A DNA stretch of 64,000 nucleotides from Flavobacterium urocaniciphilum (GTDB lineage Bacteria > Bacteroidota > Bacteroidia > Flavobacteriales > Flavobacteriaceae), in assembly GCF_900110615.1 (NCBI RefSeq), contig NZ_FOEI01000009.1:1-64000 (forward strand), given 5' to 3'. The notes below the pieces were generated by a model. The model was given only the letters and a program-made list of their open reading frames with translations, was not told where the DNA came from and made no database searches. Every line of letters begins with the position of its first letter. The first letter of the stretch is position 1. The translations under genes and the position numbers were made by a program. Shown here in pieces: positions 35,777 to 45,346 of this stretch.

Positions 35777-36905
35777 TTTTTTCGTATTTTAATTTATTGA
35801 TTACAGGATTTGCATACATTGCTAAGAAACTTTCTTTCATTTTTACATCGTCTGTTTTAATTCTTAATTCCAGTCTGCGTTCAAAAAGTTGTTTTTCTTT
35901 TTCAGTGTACTTATCAGCATAATTATTGGAATTATGTAATAAATCGTATGCGATATAATTTGTTGGCCAAAGTTTATACGATTGTAAAATAGAATCGTCT
36001 ATTACTTGGGCTAAAGCTTGTATTTGTTTGTTGGTGTTGTTCGTTTCTTCAGCAATTTGAGTTAATTCAGAATCTAAAACTTCACCAATATGAATGTGTA
36101 TGCGTTTTTTCTGTCCGATAATACCACTTAACAACGTGATGAAATCTTCATTTTTTTCTTTTGTGTAAATTTCATCATTCGCTTCAGCCATTAATTGTGG
36201 CATTTTTAAAGCGTCAGTCGGATCGTATTCGTAGGAAATAGAAACAGGAACTAATTTAATTTTTTTAAAGAAATCCATGTTGTTTTTTTCGTCTGAAGCC
36301 ATTGCCATCATTTTCAAAACTCCGGTATGTGTGGCATCATTTCCATCTTTGGTTCTTCCTTCACGTTGAGCAATCCAAACCGATCTATTTTCTTTAGAAA
36401 CCAATCGATACATGTATTCAGAAAGTAATTTCGAACTTTCTAACAATTCTCTTGGTTGTAAATTTCTTTGAACTAAAAAGTTTCTATTTAATTTCGATAA
36501 TTTTAAAATGAAATCTTTTTTAACCAGATTATCGCCAATTGCAGATGCCGTCATTACTAAACCATGTTCGTGTAAAGAAACATTAAGTAATGAAGTATCT
36601 AAAATAATATCTCTGTGATTTGAAATAAAAAAATATGCAGTATTAGGTTCTAATTTTTCAAAACCAGATGTAGTTAATCCATCTGAAGTTTTTTCTAGAA
36701 CTTTTTTAACCGCTTCGTAAGCAAAATTTATTTGAAAATCTCTTATTGAATGTGTGCGAAGTAATTGCTCTTTCCATATGCTTTCATCAACATTAGGATA
36801 AGCAAAATCCATTAATGCTTTCATCATAGGATGATTTATTGAAGATCGAAGAGCTTCGTTTACTTCGGCATCATAATAAGGACGTATTTTATCAAATTTC
36901 GACAT
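35763..36905 (-). CDS. Glycerolphosphate acyltransferase-like protein
   Basis: The ATG at 36905 gives 380 residues; a TTG two codons earlier is less likely. The protein has no membrane span. FFISNHRDIILDTSLLN near residue 95 corresponds to the acyltransferase histidine box, but the spacing is HRDIILD rather than HxxxxD. IAQREGRTKDGND near 178 plays the part of the glycerol-binding block and PVSISYEYDPTDALKMPQL follows. Such proteins in Bacteroidota are listed as 1-acyl-glycerol-3-phosphate acyltransferases. The role is presumably lipid acylation. It overlaps ansA. Confidence 0.85.
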   Translation of the reverse strand: MSKFDKIRPYYDAEVNEALRSSINHPMMKALMDFAYPNVDESIWKEQLLRTHSIRDFQINFAYEAVKKVLEKTSDGLTTSGFEKLEPNTAYFFISNHRDIILDTSLLNVSLHEHGLVMTASAIGDNLVKKDFILKLSKLNRNFLVQRNLQPRELLESSKLLSEYMYRLVSKENRSVWIAQREGRTKDGNDATHTGVLKMMAMASDEKNNMDFFKKIKLVPVSISYEYDPTDALKMPQLMAEANDEIYTKEKNEDFITLLSGIIGQKKRIHIHIGEVLDSELTQIAEETNNTNKQIQALAQVIDDSILQSYKLWPTNYIAYDLLHNSNNYADKYTEKEKQLFERRLELRIKTDDVKMKESFLAMYANPVINKLKYEKIESV

Positions 36906-36962
36906 GTTCAATTTTTAATATACAAAAAAACAAAAAAAATAATTATTATTCGTTAATAAACC

Positions 36963-37730
36963 TTAAAATCCAAAAACTTCTTTACTATTTTTTGTTGTAA
37001 TTTCAGCAATTTCTTCCAAACTTAGGCTATAAATTTCAGATAATTTTTGTCCAATAATTTTAATATAACTGCTTTCGTTTCTTTTTCCTCTATAAGGCAC
37101 AGGAGCAAGGTAAGGTGCATCTGTTTCTAAAACAATATTTTTAAGATCAATTTCTTTTAAAAATTGGTCGATTTTTCCGTTTTTAAAAGTAGTTACTCCG
37201 CCTATTCCTAATTTCATTCCGCAATCGATTGCTTGATTGGCTTGGTTGAAATCGCCCGTAAAACAATGAAAAATTCCCCATAATTCAGGTGATTTTTCTT
37301 GTTCTAGTATTTCTAAAACTTCATTAAAAGCATCCCTGCAATGAATATTGATAGGTAATTTATAGTGTTTAGCTAGTTGAATTTGTTTTACAAATACTTC
37401 TTGTTGTTGTTTTAAAAACGTTTTGTCCCAAAATAAATCGATACCAATCTCACCAATAGCAGCAAATTTTCTTTTGGTTAATTCAGCTTCAACATGTGCT
37501 AATTCTTCTAGATAATTTTCCTTTACGTAACACGGATGTAAACCCATCATTAAAAATACGTTTTCAGGATATTGAGATTCTAAATCGTACATTTTTTGAG
37601 TATAACTACTGTCAATAGAAGGAACAAAAAGTCGGGTTATACCGTTATCGAAAGCACGTTGCATCATTAAATCTCTATCTTCTGAGAATTCTTCTGAATA
37701 TAAATGAGTGTGAGTATCTGTAAAAATCAT
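36963..37730 (-). CDS. TatD-family metal-dependent hydrolase
   Basis: The start MIFTDTHTHLYSEEF (37730) was preferred to a TTG six codons upstream because TatD proteins open with the metal-binding DTHxHL. The product has 255 residues. Further ligands are in AIGEIGIDLFWDK (Glu), INIHCRDAF (His), FHCFTGD (His) and LETDAPYLAP (Asp). These enzymes act as DNases or DNA/D-amino-acid repair hydrolases in the cytoplasm. It lies between the acyltransferase and LuxE-like genes on the same strand. Confidence 0.94.
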   Translation of the reverse strand: MIFTDTHTHLYSEEFSEDRDLMMQRAFDNGITRLFVPSIDSSYTQKMYDLESQYPENVFLMMGLHPCYVKENYLEELAHVEAELTKRKFAAIGEIGIDLFWDKTFLKQQQEVFVKQIQLAKHYKLPINIHCRDAFNEVLEILEQEKSPELWGIFHCFTGDFNQANQAIDCGMKLGIGGVTTFKNGKIDQFLKEIDLKNIVLETDAPYLAPVPYRGKRNESSYIKIIGQKLSEIYSLSLEEIAEITTKNSKEVFGF

Positions 37731-37763
37731 AAGTTTTAAATTGTTCAAGTTGAAAAAGATAGA

Positions 37764-38744
37764 TTAATAAACCATCAAATTACAACCTCTAATATCTGAG
37801 TTGTCAAATCTTCCTAAGACTTCAAAAGTCATGTTTGGATATTTTTTGCCTAAATCTTGTGTGGCAATAAAGGAACAAGAATTGATGTTGGCTAAATCAA
37901 TTACATTGATGCCACCTGTTTTTCCTGAATCAACATAATTTAAAGCATCTTCGGTATCGCGTATCAAAACATCCATCCAAAGCGGACATTCGAAAATTCC
38001 GTTTCCTAAAGAATAAGCTTGCGATAATAATTCGGTCATACCGTATTCCGAATGTATAGCTTTAACACCGAAACCGTCACAAAGAATTTGATGTAATTCT
38101 TCTCGAACTATTTCTTTTCGTTTGCCTTTCATACCACCTGTTTCCATAATGATGGTGTTTTTCAATTGAAATTTTTTGAATTCAATTAAATCGAGTAAGG
38201 CATAAGTAACGCCAATTAAAATGATATTCTGACCTTCGTTTTCTAATTCAATAATTTTATTGGAAAGTTCTTCTAAATTATTCAAATAAAAACCACTATC
38301 AGGATGATTACTACTTTGAATTAAGTCATCAACCATATGAATTAAGCTTGAACCTTCGCGTTCTAAATAAGAAGGGAGTAAAGCTAGAACACAGTAATCT
38401 TCAATGTTTCCGTAGAATTGAGAAAATGCTTTTCGATAACTATTTTCATAAAAAGAAACATCAGTAATATAGTGTTTACTCGTTATCATTCCAGTTGTTC
38501 CGCTGCTTGTAAAAATGGTTTCTACTTCATCTTCATTACTAACAATCTTTTCCGATTTAAAGAATTGAATTGGCAAAAAAGGAATACTCGAAATTTGTTT
38601 TACGTTAATTGGGTTTTTTTTCAAAAAGTTACAAAAAGACTGATATACTTTATTGTTTTCGTATTGGTAACGAAAAACTTTTAAAGTAATTTTTTCAAAT
38701 TCTTTTTTGGATGAAATAGAAAATATGTCTTCTTGAGAAATCAT
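37764..38744 (-). CDS. LuxE/PaaK-like acyl-protein synthetase
   Basis: The start MISQEDIFSISSKKEFEK (326 residues) was chosen over one 19 codons earlier because a perfect -7 box overlaps that extension. The adenylate-forming motif ETIFTSSGTTGMITSKHYIT lies near residue 78 and MKGKRKEI and HSEYGMTELLSQAY in the C-terminal half are LuxE-domain marks. LuxE activates fatty acids as acyl-AMP and passes them to a protein thioester; no lux genes are here. In Bacteroidota such genes may act in lipid or pigment pathways; the substrate is unknown. Confidence 0.88.
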   Translation of the reverse strand: MISQEDIFSISSKKEFEKITLKVFRYQYENNKVYQSFCNFLKKNPINVKQISSIPFLPIQFFKSEKIVSNEDEVETIFTSSGTTGMITSKHYITDVSFYENSYRKAFSQFYGNIEDYCVLALLPSYLEREGSSLIHMVDDLIQSSNHPDSGFYLNNLEELSNKIIELENEGQNIILIGVTYALLDLIEFKKFQLKNTIIMETGGMKGKRKEIVREELHQILCDGFGVKAIHSEYGMTELLSQAYSLGNGIFECPLWMDVLIRDTEDALNYVDSGKTGGINVIDLANINSCSFIATQDLGKKYPNMTFEVLGRFDNSDIRGCNLMVY

Positions 38745-38748
38745 TCTG

Positions 38749-38756
38749 CAAAAGTA
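38749..38756 (-). promoter_or_regulatory. -7 box four bases before the LuxE-like start
   Basis: On the minus strand TACTTTTG ends at 38749 and the ATG begins at 38744, four bases later. The expected transcript would begin at the start codon. Confidence 0.55.
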
Positions 38757-38805
38757 GAAAAAGATATTTAGTTTGGGGTTGCTTTTCTGTTTTTTGAGCA
38801 TAAAA

Positions 38806-38828
38806 AAAGCACCAACTAGTGGTGCTTT
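38806..38828 (-). terminator. Terminator of the first T9SS cargo gene
   Basis: Stem AAAGCACCA / TGGTGCTTT with loop ACTAG, followed on the minus strand by seven T. Lies 19 bases after the stop of the cargo gene. Confidence 0.88.
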
Positions 38829-38847
38829 CTTTTATTTTGAAAACTAA

Positions 38848-39789
38848 TTACTCGATAATTAATTTCTTAGTTGAAGTTTTACCTTCTTCCGTAATTTTTA
38901 CAATGTAAATTCCAGAAGTTAAGTTAGAAACATTTACAGTATTGTTAACTACATTCGTGTTAACTACTTCTTTACCTAACATATTTACAATTGATACATT
39001 GATAGCTCCGTTTAAAGCAGTTTCAATATATAAGTTGTTTTTAGTTGGGTTTGGATACATTTTTAAACTATCAATTTGAGAGAATGATGATGAAGATAAG
39101 ATTTCAGCAAAAGTTAATGAAACTTTTACATTGTCTACTTCAACAGAACCTGTTTCTGTAGCGCTATCTTGTCTTAGGAAGAAACTTGGAGCTGAAGTTA
39201 AATCTGTACCTGTATGTGTGTCAGTTAATAATGGAGTTGCTTCATCTGTTGGAGCAGGGTTTATCCATAATCTTACAACGTCATCACTTGTTGAAACGGT
39301 ATTAAATGTATAAGCAACAACAATAGTGTTAGATACTCCTGTAGTATATGTAGCTGGAGTCCATGTAGTGTTAGTAGTAGTACCAGTTCTTACTTCAATA
39401 CCTAAATTATAAGTAGTGTCATCCACACGTTTAGCCCATAAAGTTCCACCAAAGGTAGTTGAGTTTTGTGCAAATCCTGCAATGTACCCACCGTTAGCGT
39501 CAGTTACGCCAGCCATTGATAAAATGTTTAAATTAAGTTTGTAAAATACTGTCCCTGTAGTTTGAGATGTAAATAATAGTTGGGCGTCAGTTCCTCCACC
39601 AGCAAAAGTTGCTTTAGATCCGTCTAACAAGATGTGATCTGATGCAGATGCTGTTCCAAGTAGGCTCCAAGGAGATGTCTCGTGTAAGTTTCCTGCTGGA
39701 TAATTAAATGAATCTGAAAATGGTAATGTTACTTGTCCAAATGATACACTGCTTAAAGCAATCAATAATAAAGAGTAAATTTTTTTCAT
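38848..39789 (-). CDS. Secreted protein with T9SS type A sorting domain
   Basis: The product has 313 residues: a signal peptide (MKKIYSLLLIALSSVSFGQ), a beta-rich body (about 20-225; FSDSFNYPAGNLHETSPWSL, GGYIAGFAQNSTTFGGTLWA) of the lectin- or jelly-roll-like type often found in T9SS cargo, and a type A tail (about 235-313: SLKMYPNPTKNNLYIETALN through SGIYIVKITEEGKTSTKKLI). No catalytic motif. A -7 box TATCTTTG (39820-39813) lies 23 bases before the start. It is the last of three neighbouring T9SS cargo genes; its tail is very like that of the next one, suggesting duplication or conversion. Confidence 0.88.
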   Translation of the reverse strand: MKKIYSLLLIALSSVSFGQVTLPFSDSFNYPAGNLHETSPWSLLGTASASDHILLDGSKATFAGGGTDAQLLFTSQTTGTVFYKLNLNILSMAGVTDANGGYIAGFAQNSTTFGGTLWAKRVDDTTYNLGIEVRTGTTTNTTWTPATYTTGVSNTIVVAYTFNTVSTSDDVVRLWINPAPTDEATPLLTDTHTGTDLTSAPSFFLRQDSATETGSVEVDNVKVSLTFAEILSSSSFSQIDSLKMYPNPTKNNLYIETALNGAINVSIVNMLGKEVVNTNVVNNTVNVSNLTSGIYIVKITEEGKTSTKKLIIE

Positions 39790-39831
39790 ATTTATAAAAG
39801 TTAAATTGAATACAAAGATAGGAACAAAAAT

Positions 39832-39861
39832 AAATTCCTAACTAAAAATAGTTAGGAATTT
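39832..39861 (-). terminator. Terminator of the second T9SS cargo gene
   Basis: Perfect 13-bp stem AAATTCCTAACTA / TAGTTAGGAATTT with loop AAAA; a T-rich tail follows on the minus strand. It also lies just upstream of the next gene's -7 box. Confidence 0.88.
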
Positions 39862-39891
39862 AATGATTTTTTAATATTTATTTTTAAACAA

Positions 39892-41574
39892 CTAGTTAAT
39901 TATCAATTTTTTAGTTGAAGTTTTGCCGTCTTCTGTTACCTTAACAATATAGATGCCGTTAGCTAAATTTGCAACGTTTACTGTGTTGTTTGTTACTTTT
40001 GAGTTTAACACTTCTTTTCCTAACATGTTAATAATCGACACATTGATATCTCCATTTAAAGTAGTTTCAATATATAAATTATTTTTTGTTGGATTTGGAT
40101 ATAATTTTAAACCTTCAATTTGAGAAAAAGAAGTAGTTGATAAAGTAACTTCAGCATTGTTTCTTGAAACAACTTGCGGTACACCGTTAAATTCAGCAAC
40201 TAAAACAGCTCTGTTACCAGCTCCAGTTGGAACAACTTGTCCGATATAATTTGATTCTGCAAACATTGTTCTAAAAATAATGTCAGTGCCATCGTTTAAA
40301 TTATAATTTGTAGTTGCTGCAAAAGTAATAACGCCATCTGCCGTAGTAAAAGTTGCATTGTTTATTTGCACTAATTCACTTTCGTAATTCTCAACATTAT
40401 TTGTAATTTCTAACGCTGTAACAACTTGTGGAGTTACTATGTTTCCAGAAGAAGCAACCGTAGCGTTTTCTAATGGTAAAAACTGTAAAACACCACTAAA
40501 TAAACCTGTTTGTCCTTTTAATCCAGAAATAGCATCACCTGCAACCATAGCTGTTGAAATAGTTCCAGGTAAATCATCAATTAAAATACCAGCTGAAGTA
40601 TCTTGAATGTATTTTTGATTTCTAGTTGTTCTTGCGTAAGTAATAACTGGATTGCTTGAAACTTGATAGTACTTTCCAGCACCATTAGCAATTACATCTG
40701 CTCTTAAAGCAGCTAAATTTGGAACAACTGTATATGCTGCAATGGTAAATGTAACGGTTGCGTTAACAGCTGGTACAATTGCAACATGAGAATTGTCTAC
40801 TAATTCAACATATACTGTGTAATTTCCAGGAGTTAAACTTGTTAATGCAATTGGAGCAGTGTCATATTTCATAACAACAGATCCGCTATTTATTGTGTAG
40901 TGGATATGTCCGTCACCAGTTCCGTTAGCTACGTTAAAATTACTAACCGTTAAACCGATATTTGCAGAGGTTGTTAATGGTGAATAAATAGTTCCGTTTG
41001 ATGGGCTATTGATCGTGATTGATGGACTTAAACTTGCCGCTGTCCAAGTAAAATCATCAATCATTAATCTTTCATTAGTTGCACTGTTTGATTTTACACG
41101 AACTTTAACATTTGCGTTTGAACTATTAACGACGCCATTTATTGTTTTCCAATCAGAATCAGGAGTAACGGCTGCATTAATTGTAGATGATGGAATCCAT
41201 ATAGTTCCACCGTCAATTGAATATTCTACTGCAAAATCAACAGCAGGTGAACCATCCCATCTTCTGGTTTTAAAGCTAAAGTTACCAATACCGCCACTAG
41301 AAATTGTCATGGTTACATCCGTTGTAGCATCATTTTGTAATCTTAATGAATAAGTACCAAATCCACCTGCGAAACCATCTTGAGCAGCTATACCATTTCT
41401 GATAACATCTGTACAAGCTAAACTAAAAGTACCATCAACATAACTGTGGTTTGAATAAGATGTAAAGGCTAATGCACCTTGTGTCCATTTTGCAGGGTCG
41501 TCAAAGTTTATTGATCCTTGTGCAATTCCTAAAAAAGGAAGTAATGCAATAAGTAAAGAGTAAATTTTTTTCAT
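39892..41574 (-). CDS. Secreted multidomain protein with T9SS type A sorting domain
   Basis: The start giving the signal peptide MKKIYSLLIALLPFLGIAQ was preferred to one nine codons upstream; the product has 560 residues. After an N-terminal beta domain (about 20-185; WTQGALAFTSYSNHSYVDGT, TISSGGIGNFSFKTRRWDGS), a Fn3/Ig-like domain follows (SPSITINSPSNGTIYSPLTT). A middle domain starting NLAALRADVIANGAGKYYQV resembles DUF5689, an OB-like domain common in secreted nucleases and adhesins. The type A tail (KLYPNPTKNNLYIETTLNGD to STKKLIIN) is complete. No catalytic residues are recognisable. Confidence 0.86.
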   Translation of the reverse strand: MKKIYSLLIALLPFLGIAQGSINFDDPAKWTQGALAFTSYSNHSYVDGTFSLACTDVIRNGIAAQDGFAGGFGTYSLRLQNDATTDVTMTISSGGIGNFSFKTRRWDGSPAVDFAVEYSIDGGTIWIPSSTINAAVTPDSDWKTINGVVNSSNANVKVRVKSNSATNERLMIDDFTWTAASLSPSITINSPSNGTIYSPLTTSANIGLTVSNFNVANGTGDGHIHYTINSGSVVMKYDTAPIALTSLTPGNYTVYVELVDNSHVAIVPAVNATVTFTIAAYTVVPNLAALRADVIANGAGKYYQVSSNPVITYARTTRNQKYIQDTSAGILIDDLPGTISTAMVAGDAISGLKGQTGLFSGVLQFLPLENATVASSGNIVTPQVVTALEITNNVENYESELVQINNATFTTADGVITFAATTNYNLNDGTDIIFRTMFAESNYIGQVVPTGAGNRAVLVAEFNGVPQVVSRNNAEVTLSTTSFSQIEGLKLYPNPTKNNLYIETTLNGDINVSIINMLGKEVLNSKVTNNTVNVANLANGIYIVKVTEDGKTSTKKLIIN

Positions 41575-41605
41575 TTTTTTAAATATTTGGGTTATTGACA
41601 TGCGT

Positions 41606-41646
41606 ATTCTCAGGTTTATAACATTCTTCGTTATAAACCCAAGAAT
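41606..41646. other. Hairpin in the leader of the second T9SS cargo gene
   Basis: Ten-bp perfect stem GGTTTATAAC / GTTATAAACC with a seven-base loop, extended by an outer ATTCT / AGAAT pair across a two-base mismatch. It sits between the CTD-only gene and the following cargo gene. No T tract, so a 5' leader structure or processing site is as likely as a terminator. Confidence 0.55.
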
Positions 41647-41660
41647 ATATTTAATTCTAA

Positions 41661-41999
41661 TTAATTAATTATTAGTTTTCTAGTTGCAGAAGCGTCTCCT
41701 TCTTTAATTTTAATGATGTAAACGCCAGGGTTTAAGTTTGAAATGTTTAATTCTTTAGTGTATAAAGTAACGTCAATTACTTTTTTACCTAAAACATCAA
41801 AAATTTCTACTTTCTTGTCAAGGTTTAACTTTGAAGTAATAAATACCTTACCAATGTTGTTAGGATTAGGATACAAACTTAAACCTTCAATCGTTTGTTC
41901 TTGTGATTTAGTCGCGCCACCTGACTTACCCTCTTGGGCAAAAGCAGTTAAACTAAAAGTTAAGAATAACAATACGCTAAAAATGTAGTTTTTATTCAT
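41661..41999 (-). CDS. Minimal T9SS type A cargo: signal peptide plus sorting domain only
   Basis: The product has 112 residues. A signal peptide (MNKNYIFSVLLFLTFSLTAFA) is followed by a linker of about 15 residues (QEGKSGGATKSQEQT) and then directly by a full type A sorting domain (IEGLSLYPNPNNIGKVFITS to YIIKIKEGDASATRKLIIN). Nothing is left as cargo. Such short proteins may be spare sorting signals, competitors for the secretion machinery or remnants of a larger gene; the coding frame is intact and the start is good. It begins the run of three T9SS genes. Confidence 0.85.
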   Translation of the reverse strand: MNKNYIFSVLLFLTFSLTAFAQEGKSGGATKSQEQTIEGLSLYPNPNNIGKVFITSKLNLDKKVEIFDVLGKKVIDVTLYTKELNISNLNPGVYIIKIKEGDASATRKLIIN

Positions 42000-42059
42000 A
42001 GGAAAAAGTTATGGTGTAAATTTATAAAATAAAAATCAAAAAATGTGCCATAATTAAAA

Positions 42060-42095
42060 AAAAATCTCGCTAAGTAGTAACTTAACGAGATTTTT
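42060..42095 (-). terminator. Terminator of the outer-membrane protein gene
   Basis: Stem AAAAATCTCG / CGAGATTTTT plus an inner TAAGT / ACTTA pair across one mismatch, loop AGTA. T-rich on the minus strand. Lies 21 bases after the stop. Confidence 0.85.
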
Positions 42096-42116
42096 AAATA
42101 TTTTAAAGGATATTGA

Positions 42117-42905
42117 TTAATCTAAGTAATAAATATAACCAAAGTTTAACCATAAATTCCAATCGTTTGCTTTGTTTTCAGTATAAATATTTGGATCTGG
42201 ACTTACTCCTTCTACCCAGTTTGAGAAATAGTATTGCCATCTTAATTCAACAAATAAATCTGATAATTCTGTTAGTTTATATCTTGTACCTAAACTTGAA
42301 ACAACACTCCATGTACTTCCGCCATCATTGTTAACACCTCCGTCATAATATTTAGGCCAAAGAGGCATTGATAATGCTGAAACTTCGCCATTACCATAAT
42401 CTGTATAAGTGTGTGGTTTGTAAAATGAGTAATGAGCTCCTAATGCAACAAACGGTCCCCATGCACCATCTGTAGCGGTAAATTGTCTAATACTCCAAGG
42501 GAAATATTCTAATTGCATACCGATATCAGTAACATTAGCTTCACCGTGCATAGATCTTAACTGAGCGCCTCCAGGAGATTGTTTGTCAGCCCATTTACCA
42601 AAATGATCTAATTTTGTTTTGGTGTATGATAATTCTGAACGTAATTTGAAATGATCATTGAAATAAGTTTCTGGAGTATAACAGTTACACTCAGCTCTGT
42701 ATGAAAAGTTCATGTAGTGTACTAATCCAACACCAAAACCTGTGTTTCCAAGGTTATTTCTTGTGTTTTCGCTTTCTCCGAAATCTGATCTAAAATTGAC
42801 AGGACCAACAAAGGCACCCACTTCATGAGAAAACCCAAACTGAGCATTAGAAAAGTAAGTAACACCTAGTGTTAATAATAGTGAATAAAATATTTTATTG
42901 CGCAT
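42117..42905 (-). CDS. Probable outer-membrane beta-barrel protein
   Basis: The start MRNKIFYSLLLTLGVTYFSNAQ gives a clear signal peptide (262 residues); a start 12 codons upstream was rejected because the -7 box TATATTTG (42932-42925) lies there. The mature part is a chain of amphipathic strands (VGAFVGPVNFRSDF, FGVGLVHYMNFSYRAECNCY, MQLEYFPWSIRQF, LFVELRWQYYFSNWVEGVSP, WLNFGYIYYLD) typical of a barrel with an aromatic C-terminal strand. Two cysteines (ECNC) near residue 75 may form a disulphide. It is related to uncharacterised flavobacterial barrel proteins. Substrate unknown. Confidence 0.78.
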   Translation of the reverse strand: MRNKIFYSLLLTLGVTYFSNAQFGFSHEVGAFVGPVNFRSDFGESENTRNNLGNTGFGVGLVHYMNFSYRAECNCYTPETYFNDHFKLRSELSYTKTKLDHFGKWADKQSPGGAQLRSMHGEANVTDIGMQLEYFPWSIRQFTATDGAWGPFVALGAHYSFYKPHTYTDYGNGEVSALSMPLWPKYYDGGVNNDGGSTWSVVSSLGTRYKLTELSDLFVELRWQYYFSNWVEGVSPDPNIYTENKANDWNLWLNFGYIYYLD

Positions 42906-43083
42906 TTTAAAAACGTTTAAGCGACAAATATAAAAAAACAATTTTCATATTAAAATCTTTTTTTTTGTTTTATTGTTTTTTTTGTGAAATTACTACCTGT
43001 AAGAATTAAATTATGGTATATATTAATATTTGTTAAATTTTAGCATTATTTTTTAAGATATTCTTCTCTGTTTTTTTTATTAA

Positions 43084-44469
<1,386 letters not shown>

Positions 44470-44477
44470 TAAAGTAT

Positions 44478-44496
44478 ACAGTCACAGTCTCAGTTT
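44478..44496. repeat. ACTG-rich interspersed word after gdhA
   Basis: The plus strand reads ACAGTCACAGTCTCAGTTT; its complement AAACTGAGACTGTGACTGT shares GACTGTGACTGT with the string upstream of leuS (11995-12006). A further relative, CTGTTACTGAAAACTGTGAC, lies at 44617-44636 on the far side of the gdhA terminator. Confidence 0.6.
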
Positions 44497-44530
44497 ATAA
44501 TAACTTGTAAACAGATTGTTTTAAATATAA

Positions 44531-44580
44531 AAGCGGTTTTCAGTCCCGAAACTTCGGGAGAAAACCGCTTTTTTGTTTTT
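44531..44580 (+). terminator. Terminator of gdhA
   Basis: Stem AAAAGCGGTTTTC / GAAAACCGCTTTT (44531-44543, 44562-44574) enclosing a second hairpin TCCCGAA / TTCGGGA, followed by T runs. A strong rho-independent terminator. Confidence 0.92.
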
Positions 44581-44634
44581 TTGTCAACAGATTGAGCGGA
44601 GTTGAAATCTTTTAACTGTTACTGAAAACTGTGA

Positions 44635-45279
44635 CTAATTAGTTCCGTTCCATTCCTTATAAAACTGCTCTAAGAACGATTCCATAAAATCATGGCGTTG
44701 TTGTGCAATTTTTTTACCAGTTTCCGTATTCATTTTATCTTTTAGAAGTAAAAGTTTTTCGTAAAAATGATTGATAGTTGGAGCAGTTGAATTTTTATAT
44801 TCTTCTTTACTCATATTTAAATTAGGAGCAATTTCAGGATCATAAATTTCTCTATTTTTAAATCCTCCATAATTAAAGGTACGAGCTATGCCAATAGCAC
44901 CAATAGCATCTAATCGATCGGCATCTTGTACAATTTCTAATTCTTTAGAAGTGAATTTCTTTTCGAAATTTCCGCCTTTAAAGGAAATGTTTTCAATAAT
45001 TAATACAACATGATTAATAGTTTCTTCTGAAACATTCTCCGATTCTAAAAACGTTCTCGCTACTTTTGGTCCAACTGTTTCATCTCCATTATGAAATTTA
45101 CTATCCGCAATATCATGAAGTAAAGCTGCCAATTGAACAACTTCAATATTACAAGTTTCTTCTTTAGCAATTAATAAAGAATTGTTGTAAACACGTTCCA
45201 TATGAAACCAATTGTGTCCGCTTTCAGCATGTGCTAATTGATTTTTTACAAAGTTAATAGTGTTTTGTATGATAGACAT
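44635..45279 (-). CDS. HD-domain phosphohydrolase
   Basis: The product has 214 residues, soluble. The metal ligands of an HD domain are in order: SGHNWFHMERVY (first His near 20), LAALLHDIADSKF (HD near 51), HVVLIIENISFKG, and QDADRLDAIGAIGIART (final Asp near 123). It resembles the YedJ-type HD hydrolases; the nucleotide or other phosphoester substrate is unknown. It lies downstream of the desaturase gene, but a strong terminator stands between them, 14 bases before its start, so how it is transcribed is not clear. Confidence 0.9.
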   Translation of the reverse strand: MSIIQNTINFVKNQLAHAESGHNWFHMERVYNNSLLIAKEETCNIEVVQLAALLHDIADSKFHNGDETVGPKVARTFLESENVSEETINHVVLIIENISFKGGNFEKKFTSKELEIVQDADRLDAIGAIGIARTFNYGGFKNREIYDPEIAPNLNMSKEEYKNSTAPTINHFYEKLLLLKDKMNTETGKKIAQQRHDFMESFLEQFYKEWNGTN

Positions 45280-45293
45280 TTTAAGTAAAATAA

Positions 45294-45332
45294 AAATTCC
45301 AAATTCTTAAAGTGATTAGGAATTTGGAATTT
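45294..45332 (-). terminator. Terminator of the desaturase gene
   Basis: A 17-bp stem with one wobble pair (AAATTCCAAATTCTTAA / TTAGGAATTTGGAATTT), loop of five, followed on the minus strand by TTTTATTTT. It lies 14 bases after the stop. Confidence 0.88.
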
Positions 45333-45346
45333 AGGTTATTGAAAAT

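Noticed and set aside
36906..36911. TTG start two codons upstream in the acyltransferase gene
   Set aside because: An ATG follows at once and is the more likely start.
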